64,000 bases of DNA from Type-B symbiont of Plautia stali (GTDB taxonomy: Bacteria; Pseudomonadota; Gammaproteobacteria; Enterobacterales; Enterobacteriaceae): the NCBI GenBank assembly GCA_001485295.1, contig BBOA01000003.1:124001-188000 (forward strand), in the 5' to 3' direction. The notes below the pieces were generated by a model. It was not told the DNA's origin and made no database searches. It was given only the letters and a program-made list of their open reading frames with translations. Every line of letters starts with the position of its first letter. Position 1 is the stretch's first letter. Positions 41,551 through 55,682 of the stretch are shown piece after piece. Made by a program: the position numbers and the translations under genes.

Positions 41551-43112
41551 CAGAAAATCTCCTTGCAGTGATGGGCGATAGCGATGGCGCGCAGCACGGC
41601 ACGCGCTTTGTTGCGGCTTTCGTCCGCTTCGGCCTGTGGACTAGAGTCGAGCACCACCCCCGCACCTGCCTGGACCGTAGCGACGCCGTTCTCTACCCAG
41701 GCAGAGCGGATAACGATGCAGGTATCGAGATCGCCGTGCGCGGTAAAGTAGCCGACTGCGCCGCCGTAGCTGCCGCGCCGCGTGCCTTCCGCTGCGGCGA
41801 TCAGCTGCATAGCGCGCACTTTCGGCGCGCCGCTCAGCGTGCCCATATTCATGCAGGCGCGATAGGCGTGCAACACATCGAGATCTTTGCGCAGCATGCC
41901 GACTACGCGCGACACTAGATGCATCACGAAGGAGTAGCGGTCAACCTTAGTTAGGTCGGCGACGTAGCGGCTGCCTGGCACGCAGATGCGCGCCAGATCG
42001 TTGCGTGCTAGATCCACCAGCATCAGATGCTCGGCCAGCTCTTTATGGTCGGTGCGCATCTCCAGCTCTATGCGGCTGTCGAGATCGCGATCCAGCGAGC
42101 CGTCGGCGTGACGACCGCGCGGACGCGTACCGGCGATCGGGTAGATCTCAATCTGACGTGAGTTGGCGTCATATTTCAGCGAGCTTTCCGGCGAGGCGCC
42201 GAACAGCGCGAAATCCTGATCCTGTATAAAGAATATATAGGGACTGGGGTTGCTGTTTTTTAACGTCTGATAGGCGGCCAGCGGCGACGGGCAGGGCAGC
42301 GAGAAGCGGCGCGACGGTACCACTTGGAAGATCTCGCCGATGCGGATCGCCTCCTGCATCTGACGCACGGTCATACAGTAGTCTTCGTCGCTCTGGCTGA
42401 CGCTCAGCGTCATCTGCTCGACCTTCTGCACCGGCAGCTTCGGCGCGGGCTGCAGCATCTGGCCGTGCAGCTGTTCGATACGGCTTTGCAGGCGCTGGAA
42501 TTCGCTGGTGGAGGGGCAGAACAGGCTCGCCTGCAGTTTAGCGCTGCGCGTCTGATGATCGAGCACCAGCAGCGTCTCCGCTAGATAGAAGCAGTAGTCC
42601 GGGCAGCGCTGCTGATTCTCCAGCGCCGGCAGATCTTCAAAGCCCGCTACCAAGTCGTAGGCGAACAGGCCGCCCAGCAGCACCGCTTCGCGCTCGTCGG
42701 CCGGCGCATTGACTAGGTGCGGGATCAGACGCAGCGCGTCGAACACTGACAGCGCCTGCAGGCGGGAGTCTTCATCCTGCACGACGTCAGTGGAGGGAAA
42801 ATAGAGTTCTTGACCGTCGGGACGCGCCGCGATGGCGACGCTGGCGGGCAGCGCCGCGTCGAGCAACGGCAGCAGCGCGCGGCCATTCTCAGAAAGTGCC
42901 TGCACTGTCACGCAGGTGCCCATGGCGCTGACGCGCAGCGCGCTGTCGACGATCAGCAGACTCTTCAGATTACGTTTGCTGTCTATATCCGCCGACTCGA
43001 GTAGCAGGGTAGCCGGACGGGCGCCGCATAACTGATAAAACACTGCGGCCGGATCTTCGCAGTAGGGCGCGGAGCTGGTAATCAACTTCACTGTAGGTTT
43101 CGCATTTGGCAT
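41550..43112 (-). CDS. trpE: anthranilate synthase component I
   Basis: Intact 520-residue chorismate-using enzyme, equal in length to E. coli TrpE. The feedback site [11 protein letters not shown] (Ser about 40) is kept, so inhibition by tryptophan is probably retained. Catalytic-domain motifs include [40 protein letters not shown] and [20 protein letters not shown]. It is the first structural gene of trpEGDCBA, preceded by leader and attenuator. The operon is complete, which stands out among the many broken genes around it. Confidence 0.97.
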   Translation of the reverse strand: MPNAKPTVKLITSSAPYCEDPAAVFYQLCGARPATLLLESADIDSKRNLKSLLIVDSALRVSAMGTCVTVQALSENGRALLPLLDAALPASVAIAARPDGQELYFPSTDVVQDEDSRLQALSVFDALRLIPHLVNAPADEREAVLLGGLFAYDLVAGFEDLPALENQQRCPDYCFYLAETLLVLDHQTRSAKLQASLFCPSTSEFQRLQSRIEQLHGQMLQPAPKLPVQKVEQMTLSVSQSDEDYCMTVRQMQEAIRIGEIFQVVPSRRFSLPCPSPLAAYQTLKNSNPSPYIFFIQDQDFALFGASPESSLKYDANSRQIEIYPIAGTRPRGRHADGSLDRDLDSRIELEMRTDHKELAEHLMLVDLARNDLARICVPGSRYVADLTKVDRYSFVMHLVSRVVGMLRKDLDVLHAYRACMNMGTLSGAPKVRAMQLIAAAEGTRRGSYGGAVGYFTAHGDLDTCIVIRSAWVENGVATVQAGAGVVLDSSPQAEADESRNKARAVLRAIAIAHHCKEIF

Positions 43113-43135
43113 GGTGTTCTCTCTGAAATTCGCCT

Positions 43136-43160
43136 AAAAAAAGCCCGCTTAAAGCGGGCT
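43136..43160 (-). terminator. trp attenuator terminator hairpin
   Basis: On the minus strand AGCCCGCTTTAAGCGGGCT forms a 7-bp GC-rich stem with a five-base loop, followed by seven T. It lies between trpL and trpE, 24 bases before the trpE ATG. This is the classic 3:4 attenuator structure. Confidence 0.88.
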
Positions 43161-43193
43161 CGGGTCTCTGCACAGTGTTATGCATAAGGGTGC

Positions 43194-43259
43194 TCAACGT
43201 CGCCCGTCAGTGGAAATATCGCGCCGCCAGCCTGCAGAAAGCATTGAAATCATCGCCAT
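43194..43259 (-). CDS. trpL: trp operon leader peptide
   Basis: A 21-codon reading frame, MAMISMLSAGWRRDISTDGR then R and TGA, sits between the trp promoter and the attenuator hairpin. It carries one Trp codon (43227-43229) followed by CGG (Arg, 43224-43226). Known leaders in relatives carry tandem Trp codons, and CGG is one transition from TGG. An alternative start is the ATG at 43253. It is far too short for gene finders. The role is inferred from position and layout. Confidence 0.68.
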   Translation of the reverse strand: MAMISMLSAGWRRDISTDGRR

Positions 43260-43285
43260 GATCGAGGACCCGTTTAGTTGTGAAT

Positions 43286-43323
43286 CTGTGTACTAGTTAA
43301 CGGGTTCAGCGCGGAAATGTCAA
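43286..43323 (-). promoter_or_regulatory. trp promoter and TrpR operator
   Basis: On the minus strand TTGACA (43323-43318), a 17-base spacer and TTAACT (43300-43295) match the E. coli trp promoter in place and sequence. The right half of the operator, GTTAACTAGTAC, is kept. The left half reads GAACCCG where the E. coli palindrome has GAACTAG, so TrpR binding may be weaker. Confidence 0.75.
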
Positions 43324-43391
43324 TATGCTTTTTCACCCGTGCTGAAAATCGTTATTATAATGGTCGCTCTAATACGCAGCAGAGGTAAGTT

Positions 43392-44165
43392 TTGAACGAG
43401 ATTGCACGTTTTCCGCTTTACGATCTCCATAGTCACACGCGCGCGTCCGACGGGATGCTGACGCCGTAAGCGCTGGCGCTGCGCGCCGTAGATGAGCATG
43501 CATTGCCGCTGAAGGTGCTGGCGGGCGTAGAGGCCTCGACGCTGTGGGAGAATCATGAAATCCATATCGTCGGGTTGAATATCGACATTCACCATCCGGC
43601 CATTACCGCCTTTCTGGCGGAGCAGGCAAGCTGTCGTCAGGCGCGCGCCAAGCTGATCGCCGAGCGGCTGGAGAAGGCGCCGCCCGGTTAGCCGATAGCG
43701 GCGTGATTACCCGCGGCCACTTTGCCCGCTTTTAATTGAGCAGGGAAAGGCTGAGACGGCGGTGCAGGTTTTTAAAAATTATCTGGCTCGCAGCAAAACC
43801 GGCTATGTGTCGCCGCAATGGCGTACAACTAAACAAGCTATTGATGCTGCTCACTATTCTGGCGGCTGCGCGGTGCTGGCGCAGCCGGGCCGCTACGGTC
43901 TGTCGGCGAAATGGCTGACAGCGTCTGGTCGCGCATTTTCGCGAAGCGGGCGGCGACGCGATGGAAGTGGCATAGTGTCAGCAGGCGCACGCAGCTGGCG
44001 CAGTACGCCTGCGACGCCGATCTGGCCGCATCGCAAGGTTCCGATTTTCATCAACCCTATCCGTGGGTTTAGCTAGGCTACAAACTCTGGCTGCCGGCCG
44101 GCGTCCAGCCGGCCTGGGAACGTTTCCCGGCGCTGGCGCCCGCAGGCTCAGACACCGACAGGTGA
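43392..44165 (+). pseudogene. rnm: RNase AM (PHP-domain 5'-3' exoribonuclease), broken
   Basis: Rnm (YciV/TrpH) trims 5' ends of ribosomal RNAs. It starts with TTG at 43392 and reads FPLYDLHSHTRASDGMLTP then TAA. It continues LKVLAGVEASTLWENHEIHI, VGLNIDIHHP, RAKLIAERLEKAPPG then TAG, GVITRGHFARF, and the end ASQGSDFHQPYPWV then TAG and YKLWLPAGVQPAW. The PHP metal-ligand blocks are present but separated by at least five stops and a frameshift. It is divergent from trpL, as in E. coli. Confidence 0.9.
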
Positions 44166-44178
44166 TACGAGGTTTTTT

Positions 44179-44600
44179 ATGAGTCAACTGTTTCAAATTC
44201 ACCCGGACAATTCGCAGCCGCGCTTGGTTTCTCAGGTCGTCGACTACCTAAATAAGGGCAGCGTGATCGTCTATCCCACCGACTCCGGCTATGCGCTGGG
44301 CTGTAGAGCCCATTTGCCGCATCTGTCAGGTGGACGGCAACCACAATTTTATCCTGATGTGCCGCGATCTATCGGAAATCTCCAACTACTCCCAGGTGGA
44401 CAACAGCGCGTTTCGCCTGCTGAAAAACAACACGCCGGGCAGCTACACCTTTATTCTGAAAGCGATCAAAGTGGTACCGCGTTGCATAATAAACAAAAAG
44501 CGCAAAACCATCAGCCTGTGCGTTCTCTCAAATCCCATTACGCTGGCCGCCAGCGCTGCTGGAAACTCTCAACAAGCCGATAGGGATATAAAGCGAGACA
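44179..44600 (+). pseudogene. yciO: YciO (Sua5/YrdC family), broken
   Basis: The start MSQLFQIHPDNSQPRLVSQV at 44179 and GSVIVYPTDSGYALGC match the YrdC-fold protein YciO. A deletion with a frame change follows near 44305. The second frame gives ICRICQVDGNHNFILMCRDL, SAFRLLKNNTPGSYTFILKA and KRKTISLCV, then fades. About 135 of 206 codons remain. It follows rnm, as in E. coli. Confidence 0.9.
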
Positions 44601-44859
44601 TGCCTTAATACAGTTTTACCACTGCGGTTGCTTTTTATTTCGTTGCTGAAGCCGACAATAAAACCGCCTAGCGTATTATCGGCATTTTATAGACGGCACG
44701 GCGCCTGCATTAGACGCCATCGCCATACAGTTTTTTTATTCCAACTATTGCGAATCGCGGTGCGCGCTAAATTAGTGCCCGACGACTCCATCAGCATAGC
44801 GGAAATGAAACTGTAGCCATACATTTTAACCACATCGCCGACGTACTGCTACGGAAAAT
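44601..44859. other. region between yciO and the transporter remnant
   Basis: About 260 bases with stops in all frames. No family recognised. It is probably further decayed coding sequence. Confidence 0.35.
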
Positions 44860-45789
44860 AGGGTGCTAATTCTCCCGGCGCCGTTTCCGGCAGACGAGCC
44901 AGCCCGACCAGCGAAATGGCTCCCGGCAAGCCGACATAAATTGCCAGTCTGTGCTAGTGGCAGTCGGTAACCTGCAAAATTTTCACTGCGGTTAGACCGA
45001 GAATACTGCTGCCGATTAACGATTCAACCTGCCAGATAACGGCGATACCGCTGCAGCGAATATGGGTCGAAACAGCTCCGGGAACCATGAGGCGGCGCGT
45101 AATACATACTGTGACCCAGCGTCAGCGCCACGATTATGGCGAGCTGCGTTGGCCAGTAGCTGTTGTGCTGAAGCGCGAGAAAAAATGGCACAATCGACAC
45201 CACAATCATCAGCGCACCCAATGGCAGTATAGCGAAAATTTCCAGTATCACTGCAACGATCATGCTCTCCATCATAATAGTGCTGTCAAGCTGGTTGGCT
45301 AGAATAATCACCGTAAAGAGTCCAAAGGCGCAGGCCTCTATCAGCTTTGCTGCTACACCGTCAATCACCACGCTAGGATAGGCTTTCAGACGCGATTCAG
45401 CCTTCAGGCGGATAAACAGTCCGGCGATCACCTGCAGCACGCTCAGCAAAATAAGGAACGCCCCAGCCCTAGCTCATCATCCGTTCGGCGGTTAAGAACG
45501 CATTTGAGGCTGGCGAACAGCGCCAGCGGAAGCAGAAACCTGGTCGGCGCACCTATCTGCACCCAGCTGGCGTAAAAGCCGCTTCGCGCGAGCTGCGCGT
45601 ATTCCGCCATCATCAAGTACCGCGCCAGCCTGTTCGCCCCCGAAACGCCGTGCTATAGGCGAAAAAATCGTAATATTCGGCTGCGGTGCCGATAACGGAG
45701 GCGCTAGCGACCCAGCGAATAATTTGGCTGCTGTCGGTGGCGTCGGATGCCGCGCAGGCAGCAACAGATTGTGCCGTTTCGGATGTCAT
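44860..45789 (-). pseudogene. MHS-type metabolite/H+ symporter (MFS), broken
   Basis: From the ATG at 45789 the minus strand reads MTSETAQSVAACAASDATDS, then IRRW-like IIRWVASASVIGTAAEYYDF. This is the signature start of the KgtP/ProP/ShiA subfamily of the major facilitator superfamily. Later pieces are LSVLQVIAGLFIRLKAESRL, IVPFFLALQHNSYWPTQLAI and, nearer the end, SLIGSSILGLTAVKILQVT. Several frameshifts and stops and lost middle helices make it nonfunctional. It is an accessory gene not found here in E. coli. Confidence 0.75.
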
Positions 45790-46073
45790 AAACATGCCCA
45801 TTTGTCAAAAGGAGGCTCTACCATACAAGTCCACATAAGGCTGCGCTTCGAAGAGGATCACAGTTGATATAAGTAAACGCCGTGTCGATTAAGGCGGCAA
45901 TTAGTGGCTCTTATATGGAAACAAGTGTTTTATTTATGTAAATGGAAACGCGGATAAAGCAGGTTACAACGCAATGAATTACAGATATAATAAGCGGAAA
46001 ATGTTAAATTAACTTATTGATTTATAATCTTTTTAAACAAGATGCTGCTTGAGAAGGCGACAGTGAGGCCGCT

Positions 46074-46925
46074 ATGAGCGAAAAGTTACAGAAAGTCCTA
46101 GCACGCGCAGGCCACGGTTCCCGTCGTGAAATCGAAGCAAAAATCGCCGCCAGTCGCGTCAGCGTCGACGGCAAACTCGCCACGCTGGGTGACCGCGTTG
46201 AAAATGATAAATCCCTGAAAATCTGCATCAACGGACATTTGGTCTCTATCGCCGAGTCGGCGACTGAAGTGTGCCGCGTGCTGGCCTATTACAAAACCGA
46301 AGGCGAACTCTGCACCCGCAGTGATCCGGAAGGACGTCCTACGGTGTTCGACCGTCTACCGCGTCTGCGCGGCTCTCGCTGGATCGCGGTAGGGCGTCTC
46401 GACTTCAATACCTGCGGCCTGCTGCTATTCACCACCGACGGCAAACTGGCGAACTGCCTGATGCACCCGAGCCGTGAAGTAGAGCGCGAATATGTGGTAC
46501 GCGTATTTGGTCAGGTCGATGAAGAAAAAATTCGTCAGCTAAGAAAAGGCGTGCAGCTGGAGGATGGGCCAGCAGCCTTTAAAACGCTGCGCTTCGCCGG
46601 CGGCGAAGGGGTCAACCAGTGGTACAACGTTACCCTAACCGAAGGGCGCAACCGCGAAGTGCGTCGCCTGTGGGAAGCGGTCGGCGTGCAGGTTAGTCGT
46701 CTGATGCGCGTACGCTATGGCAATATCAATCTGCCGAAAGGCCTGCAGCGCGGCAGCTGGATGGAGATGGATCTGGCTGCCGTTAACTATCTGCGCTTGC
46801 TGGTGGGCATGGATGACAAAACGGTCACCAAATTTGCGGTGGAGAAAGATCGTCGTCGCACCAAGGCGAATCAGATCCGTCGCGGCGTGAAGCGCCACAC
46901 GCAGGTCAGCGGCAAACGCGGCTAA
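46074..46925 (+). CDS. rluB: 23S rRNA pseudouridine-2605 synthase RluB
   Basis: Intact 283-residue RsuA-family enzyme (E. coli 291). The N-terminal S4 RNA-binding domain starts [20 protein letters not shown]. The catalytic Asp lies in [20 protein letters not shown] (about residue 110), and [20 protein letters not shown] is the family block. It modifies helix 89 of 23S rRNA. Upstream yciO/rnm and downstream btuR are dead. Confidence 0.96.
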   Translation: MSEKLQKVLARAGHGSRREIEAKIAASRVSVDGKLATLGDRVENDKSLKICINGHLVSIAESATEVCRVLAYYKTEGELCTRSDPEGRPTVFDRLPRLRGSRWIAVGRLDFNTCGLLLFTTDGKLANCLMHPSREVEREYVVRVFGQVDEEKIRQLRKGVQLEDGPAAFKTLRFAGGEGVNQWYNVTLTEGRNREVRRLWEAVGVQVSRLMRVRYGNINLPKGLQRGSWMEMDLAAVNYLRLLVGMDDKTVTKFAVEKDRRRTKANQIRRGVKRHTQVSGKRG

Positions 46926-46983
46926 TAAAAAAGCAGACTTTGAGCTACCGTTTTTTTGCTTACTAGTCTATGCTTTGCTGTGC

Positions 46984-47275
46984 CTAGATGCCCGCGTCAA
47001 AAGCGTGCTTGACCGGGCACATTTCGGTTACGGGTTACGGTATCCGCCATCTCCATCAGCGCGCGCTCCAGCTACGCCAGCGCCATATAATCCATGCTTA
47101 CCATATAGGTGATCTCATCCAGCAGCACCAGATCGAGCGCCTCGTCCGCCAGCATACATCTGGCGTGCTTGCGGTATCGGTTTTGCGTCGGTCGCCTCCA
47201 CGCCGTGATGCGCCAGCAGGTGGCGCTCGCCGTTGGGCCATTCGCCCTTGATAAACTGGATCACACTTACTAATT
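46984..47275 (-). pseudogene. btuR: cob(I)alamin adenosyltransferase BtuR, broken
   Basis: BtuR (CobO/CobA type) adenosylates corrinoids. On the minus strand I read VIQFIKGEWPNGERHLLAHH and GVEATDAK, then MLADEALDLVLLDEITYMV and LERALMEMADTV equivalents. The end is VKHAFDAGI before the TAG at 46984. The N-terminal P-loop part (GKGKTTAAFG) is missing and two frame breaks are present. Confidence 0.85.
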
Positions 47276-47383
47276 CTCTATTTAATAAGGCAGCTTTTAC
47301 GGCTTTGCAATCGGGGTCTGCTATTCGCATCGCCGCCTGCCGCCGCACGCTACCGTTAAACCAGCCCGGCTGATGCCAAGTTT

Positions 47384-47632
47384 TTACGCCAGGTGATAGC
47401 GCGACGAGAGCGTCAGCGCCAGATGTTTAAAGATGTTAAACACCGCCGTGGTTTTCGCCGTCGGCAGCCCCTCGTCATCGAGAAAAAAGGGACCGCGAAA
47501 CACCAGCACGTCTCCCTGCTGAATGACCTCATCCGCTCCCATTCCAGCAAAATAATCATCTTGCTCGCGAATGAGCGTATTGGCTTTTCCCAGTAGAGTC
47601 TAGCATGAAATGGCCTCAGTATTCTTCTGCAT
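47384..47632 (-). pseudogene. yciN: YciN, interrupted by one nonsense codon
   Basis: YciN is an 83-residue protein of unknown function upstream of topA. The frame from ATG 47632 reads [84 protein letters not shown]. All 82 codons are in one frame with one in-frame TAG at codon 11. A restart at an internal ATG or GTG is possible but would lose the first quarter or more. A very recent loss. Confidence 0.85.
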
Positions 47633-48003
47633 TGAATATAGTCTTTTTGACATGCACTGAATCTTTTCTATATTACTTGCAAAAAGCGCTGCGCGGTAAA
47701 TCCGCAAAATGCGGTGAGAGCTGGCGTAAAATTAAACAAAGTGCTAATTAAGTTGCGTAACGAATTTTATCAGGTAAAGTGTGGGCGATTCAGATTTTGG
47801 GAAGATCACGCCGGGAAGTATGATGGCTTCAGATGAAAAAATCTCTCTTATTCATACCCTTGCATAAGTATATGCAAGCTGGCCTGAGATTGACTCCGCA
47901 ACCTTGAAAAGCAGAAAAGGCGTAGCAATATTAAACCCATTGGGTTTCAAGGCAATAAATCCTCTCCCGTTTATCAGGACGTTTTCATTAGGTAAAGGTA
48001 CAT
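47633..48003 (+). promoter_or_regulatory. topA upstream region with sigma-70 promoter
   Basis: 370 bases between yciN and topA. TTGACA (47647-47652), a 16-base spacer and TATATT (47669-47674) make a good sigma-70 promoter for topA. E. coli topA uses several supercoiling-sensitive promoters in this gap; I can defend only this one. An AAAGG box lies 6-8 bases before the topA ATG. Confidence 0.6.
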
Positions 48004-50601
48004 ATGGGTAAAGCACTCGTCATCGTTGAGTCCCCAGCAAAGGCCAAAACAATCAATAAATACCTCGGTAGTGACTACGTGGTGAAATCCAGCGTCGGTC
48101 ATATCCGTGATTTGCCTATCAGTGGTTCAACCGCGAAAAAGAGTGCTGACGGGGCTGGAGACAAAAAAGCCAAAAAGGTGAAAAAAGATGAAAAGGCCGC
48201 ATTAGTCAGCCGTATGGGCGTCGACCCGTACCACGGTTGGAAAGCGGACTACCAGATCCTGCCCGGAAAAGAGAAAGTCGTTTCCGAGCTGAAGGCGCTG
48301 GCGGCGAACGCCGACCACGTTTACCTCGCAACCGACCTTGACCGCGAAGGGGAAGCCATCGGCTGGCACTTGCGGGAAGTGATCGGCGGAGACGAGAAGC
48401 GCTTCAGCCGCGTGGTGTTCAACGAAATCACCAAAAATGCGATTCGTCAGGCGTTTGAAACGCCGGGCGAACTGAATATTGACCGCGTCAACGCGCAGCA
48501 GGCGCGGCGCTTTATGGACCGGGTCGTCGGGTATATGGTCTCGCCGCTTCTGTGGAAGAAAATCGCGCGCGGACTCTCCGCTGGTCGAGTTCAGTCCGTC
48601 GCGGTGCGCTTGGTAGTGGAGCGCGAGCGGGAGATCAAAGCCTTCGTGCCAGAAGAGTACTGGGAGCTGAATGCCGATCTGCATACGGCGAAAGGCGACT
48701 TGCTGGCGATGGCTGTAACGCACCAGAACGACAGCCCGTTCTGTCCGGTTAACGGCGAACAGACCCAGGCCGCCGTCGCGCTGCTGGAAAACGCGTGCTA
48801 CGAAGTGGTGGATTGCGAAGACAAACCGACCAGCAGCAAGCCGGGCGCGCCTTTTATTACTTCGACGCTGCAGCAAGCAGCGAGCACGCGCCTCGGCTTT
48901 GGCGTGAATAAAACCATGATGATCGCGCAGCGCCTATATGAAGCGGGTCATATCACCTATATGCGTACTGATTCTACCAACCTGAGTCAGGACGCGCTGG
49001 CGATGGCGCGCGGCTACATTAACGAAAACTTCGGCAAAAAATATCTGCCGGAGAACGCCAATACCTACGCCAGCAAAGAGAATTCGCAGGAGGCGCACGA
49101 AGCGATTCGTCCTTCCGACGTCAATCTGGTGGTGGAAAAGCTCAAGGATATGGAAGCGGACGCGCAGAAGCTTTACCAGCTGATCTGGCGTCAGTTCGTC
49201 GCCTGTCAGATGCTGCCGGCGCAGTATAACTCCACCACGCTGACCGCCGCCGCCGCTGGCTTCAAGCTGAAAGTGAAAGGGCGCACGCTGCGCTTCGACG
49301 GCTGGACGCGCGTGATGCCTGTGCTGCGTAAAAATGACGAAGACCGCATGCTGCCACCGGTTGAAACCGGCGAGATGCTGGCTCTACAGCAGCTGACGCA
49401 AAGCCAGCACTTCACCAAGCCGCCGGCGCGCTTTAGCGAAGCCTCGCTGGTGCGCGAACTAGAGAAGCGCGGTATCGGTCGTCCGTCGACCTACGCCGCC
49501 ATTATTTCGACGATTCAGGATCGCGGCTACGTACGCGTGGAAAACCGCCGATTCTACGCCGAGAAGATGGGTGAAATCGTCACCGATCGTCTGGAAGAGA
49601 ACTTCCGTGATCTGATGAACTACGACTTTACCGCCACCATGGAAGACAGGCTCGACCAAGTCGCCAACAATCAGGCAGAGTGGAAAGGCGTGCTAGACAC
49701 CTTCTTCAGCGACTTTACTCAGCAGCTGGATAAGGCGGAAAAAGATCCGGAAGAGGGCGGCATGCAGCCTAACCCGATGGTGCTGACCTCTATAGACTGT
49801 CCGACCTGCGGTCGCAAGATGGGGATCCGCACCGCCAGTACCGGCGTCTTCCTCGGCTGTTCCGGCTACGCGCTGCCGCCAAAAGAGCGCTGCAAGCAGA
49901 CCATTAACCTGATCCCGGAAAAAGAAATGCTGAACGTGCTGGAAGGCGACGATGCCGAAACCAACGCGTTGCGCGCCCGTCGCCGCTGCCAGAAGTGCGG
50001 CACGGCGATGGATAGCTATCTGATTGATCCGCAGCGTAAGCTGCACGTCTGTGGCAACAACCCGGAGTGCGACGGCTACGAGATCGGGCAGGGCGAGTTC
50101 CGTATCAACGGCTACGACGGTCCAGTGGTGGAGTGCGAGAAGTGCGGGTCGGAAATGCACCTGAAGATAGGGCGTTTCGGCAAGTATATGGCGTGCACCA
50201 ACTACGACTGTAAAAACACGCGTAAGATTCTGCGTAACGGCGAAGTGGCGCTGCCGAAAGAAGATCCGGTGCCGCTGCCCGAGCTGCCGTGCGAGAAATC
50301 GGATGCTTACTTTGTGCTGCGCGACGGCGCGGCGGGCATATTCCTCGCGGCCAATACCTTCCCGAAATCGCGGGAGACACGCGCGCCGTTAGTGGAAGAA
50401 CTCCAGCGCTTTAAAGGCCGTCTGCCGGAAAAACTGCGCTACTTGGCAGAAGCGCCGGCGACCGATGCTGACGGCAACAAGACAATGGTTCGCTTTAGCC
50501 GTAAAACCAAACAGCAATATGTCGCCTCGGAAAAAGAGGGCAAAGCTACGGGCTGGTCGGCGTTTTACATTGACAGCAAGTGGCAGGAAGCAAAAAAGTA
50601 A
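48004..50601 (+). CDS. topA: DNA topoisomerase I
   Basis: Intact 865-residue type IA topoisomerase that relaxes negative supercoils, equal in length to E. coli TopA. The Toprim domain starts [20 protein letters not shown] and has [12 protein letters not shown]. The active-site tyrosine lies in [13 protein letters not shown] near residue 319. At the C-terminus four-cysteine zinc motifs ([16 protein letters not shown] with [15 protein letters not shown] with CTNYDC) bind DNA and RNA polymerase. TopB is dead at 17.6-19.2 kb, so this may be the only type IA enzyme. Confidence 0.98.
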   Translation: MGKALVIVESPAKAKTINKYLGSDYVVKSSVGHIRDLPISGSTAKKSADGAGDKKAKKVKKDEKAALVSRMGVDPYHGWKADYQILPGKEKVVSELKALAANADHVYLATDLDREGEAIGWHLREVIGGDEKRFSRVVFNEITKNAIRQAFETPGELNIDRVNAQQARRFMDRVVGYMVSPLLWKKIARGLSAGRVQSVAVRLVVEREREIKAFVPEEYWELNADLHTAKGDLLAMAVTHQNDSPFCPVNGEQTQAAVALLENACYEVVDCEDKPTSSKPGAPFITSTLQQAASTRLGFGVNKTMMIAQRLYEAGHITYMRTDSTNLSQDALAMARGYINENFGKKYLPENANTYASKENSQEAHEAIRPSDVNLVVEKLKDMEADAQKLYQLIWRQFVACQMLPAQYNSTTLTAAAAGFKLKVKGRTLRFDGWTRVMPVLRKNDEDRMLPPVETGEMLALQQLTQSQHFTKPPARFSEASLVRELEKRGIGRPSTYAAIISTIQDRGYVRVENRRFYAEKMGEIVTDRLEENFRDLMNYDFTATMEDRLDQVANNQAEWKGVLDTFFSDFTQQLDKAEKDPEEGGMQPNPMVLTSIDCPTCGRKMGIRTASTGVFLGCSGYALPPKERCKQTINLIPEKEMLNVLEGDDAETNALRARRRCQKCGTAMDSYLIDPQRKLHVCGNNPECDGYEIGQGEFRINGYDGPVVECEKCGSEMHLKIGRFGKYMACTNYDCKNTRKILRNGEVALPKEDPVPLPELPCEKSDAYFVLRDGAAGIFLAANTFPKSRETRAPLVEELQRFKGRLPEKLRYLAEAPATDADGNKTMVRFSRKTKQQYVASEKEGKATGWSAFYIDSKWQEAKK

Positions 50602-50615
50602 TCCCTCCTTCTTAT

Positions 50616-50643
50616 TAAAAGCCAGCACTGCTGGCTTTTTATT
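50616..50643 (+). terminator. rho-independent terminator of topA
   Basis: AAAAGCCAGC, a short ACT loop and GCTGGCTTTTT form a 9-bp stem ending in T residues, 15 bases after the topA stop. Confidence 0.9.
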
Positions 50644-50785
50644 AGCCTTATATCAAAACGTTCTACATTCCTCCTTGCGAGGATATAGTGGTTATAGCAT
50701 GTCCAACTTATTCCGATACTTTGCCTCATTTCTCATCGATCTGGCGAAAACCCGTCAACCGGGGATGCGCTCTATAGCTTACTAG

Positions 50786-51772
<987 letters not shown>

Positions 51773-52294
51773 GGCGAAGCATCGTTTAGCGTTATTAACG
51801 CTGTCTAGGGCAGCCTTTTTTGTCGATAGCGGTTAACGCCAGCTTAATGTCTATAAATGTGATCATTTTTTATAAATGAAACATTGATCACATGTTTTTC
51901 TGTTTGCGTTTCTTAAATGAGAAACAGTACACAAAATTTATCTTGCCGCTTTGCGTGCTGCCACGACTCAAATCTGCAATCCAATAATTCAATCAAGAAG
52001 GAAATGTATCGCAGTTCATTATTCCTTAAGTTATTTGGCGATTTTGATAGATAGCGTTAATCGTTGTCCTCAATAAAAATAACTAGATTTTCGGCCTTTT
52101 AATAAAAGTGATTTTTCAGAAACAATGGCTACGAGACTAACTTTACAACCCGACTTTCGGGCAAAAAGCACCAAGGTTGAGCGCTCTGGTAATATCCGCT
52201 GCAAAGCCTAGTTAACTGTAATAACTGCTTCTGCGCTGTTCTGTGTTCTGGGTAGCAAGTAGCCTTGATGATATGGCGTATATGGAGTTAAGCC
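51773..52294. other. intergenic region after cysB
   Basis: About 520 bases, AT-rich from 51840. At 51802-51826 GCTG and CAGC arms followed by six T may form a weak cysB terminator. No gene recognised; E. coli carries the tiny genes ymiA and yciX nearby, but I cannot align them here. Confidence 0.4.
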
Positions 52295-52618
52295 ATGTGG
52301 GCAAATACACTCAGCCGTAAACAATTGTTATCTGTGCCTCAGCTCACTGCACCAGCCTGCAAAGGCAAAGAGAGCGGCGTGAAGAAACACAAAGTGGCGA
52401 TCTTGGACAGCTGGGAATTAAGTAAAAATCAGCGTCATTTCATGGAGTCTTTCATGGACACGAAAGCCAAATAAGCTGCCAGCATCTATACCATTCTTCT
52501 TTCTGGTTATCCGGCGGGCAAATTAAAAGCACACTTTTTACACTCAGCATATAAGAAGGGTGTCATCACAACAGAACAGCAGGACTTTTTTAAGCCCGTT
52601 TTCGGGAGGATTAAGCGA
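52295..52618 (+). pseudogene. small ORF of unknown function, split by an in-frame TAA
   Basis: The ATG at 52295 has a GGAG box 8 bases upstream. It reads 59 codons (MWANTLSRKQLLSVPQLTAP, ACKGKESGVKKHKVAILDSW, ELSKNQRHFMESFMDTKAK) to a TAA at 52472. The same frame continues without other stops for 47 codons (AASIYTILLSGYPAGKLKAH, FLHSAYKKGVITTEQQDFFK, PVFGRIK) to a TGA near 52616. CAA to TAA would explain it. So either a 59-residue protein is made or a 107-residue gene has just been lost. It is basic, with no signal peptide and no family I recognise. It lies between cysB and acnA. Confidence 0.5.
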
Positions 52619-52748
52619 TGAATATGAATATGGACATGATTAAGATGTCCTAGCTTAGCACTTATGCCTTCTCGCTAGCAATTCTGGTCAGCTGCCGTCT
52701 GGATCGCTGTATAAGCTGACCCGGTAATCCTCTCATTCTTCAGCAAAA

Positions 52749-52777
52749 CGCCCCGCATAGCCTGCGGGGCATTTTCG
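52749..52777. terminator. GC-rich hairpin before acnA
   Basis: GCCCCGCA, a TAGCC loop and TGCGGGGC followed by ATTTTCG form an 8-bp stem. It probably ends the transcript coming from the small ORF side. Confidence 0.75.
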
Positions 52778-52901
52778 TTTGTCTCTTCGCCAAGTGTAGC
52801 GATTCGTGTTGTAATCAAAACGTTAAAGAAAATGTAATCTATCTTTAACATAAACCCTGTTCTCTCTGAGGTTAACGCAATCACGAAAAAAAGGAGGAGC
52901 T

Positions 52902-55583
<2,682 letters not shown>

Positions 55584-55588
55584 GCGCA

Positions 55589-55614
55589 ACGCCGGGGAAA
55601 CCCGGCGTTTTTAG
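55589..55614 (+). terminator. rho-independent terminator of acnA
   Basis: AACGCCGGG, a GAAA tetraloop and CCCGGCGTTTTTAG form a 9-bp stem directly after the acnA stop. Confidence 0.9.
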
Positions 55615-55682
55615 TTCGGCGCGTGAGGCTTTGCTCTTCGGACCCTGCCGCCCCCGTCTCTGCATTTGAGCACTCAACGCGG

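Noticed and set aside
48202..48876. 224-codon minus-strand frame opposite topA.
   Set aside because: Shadow frame with typical antisense composition, no homology recognised.
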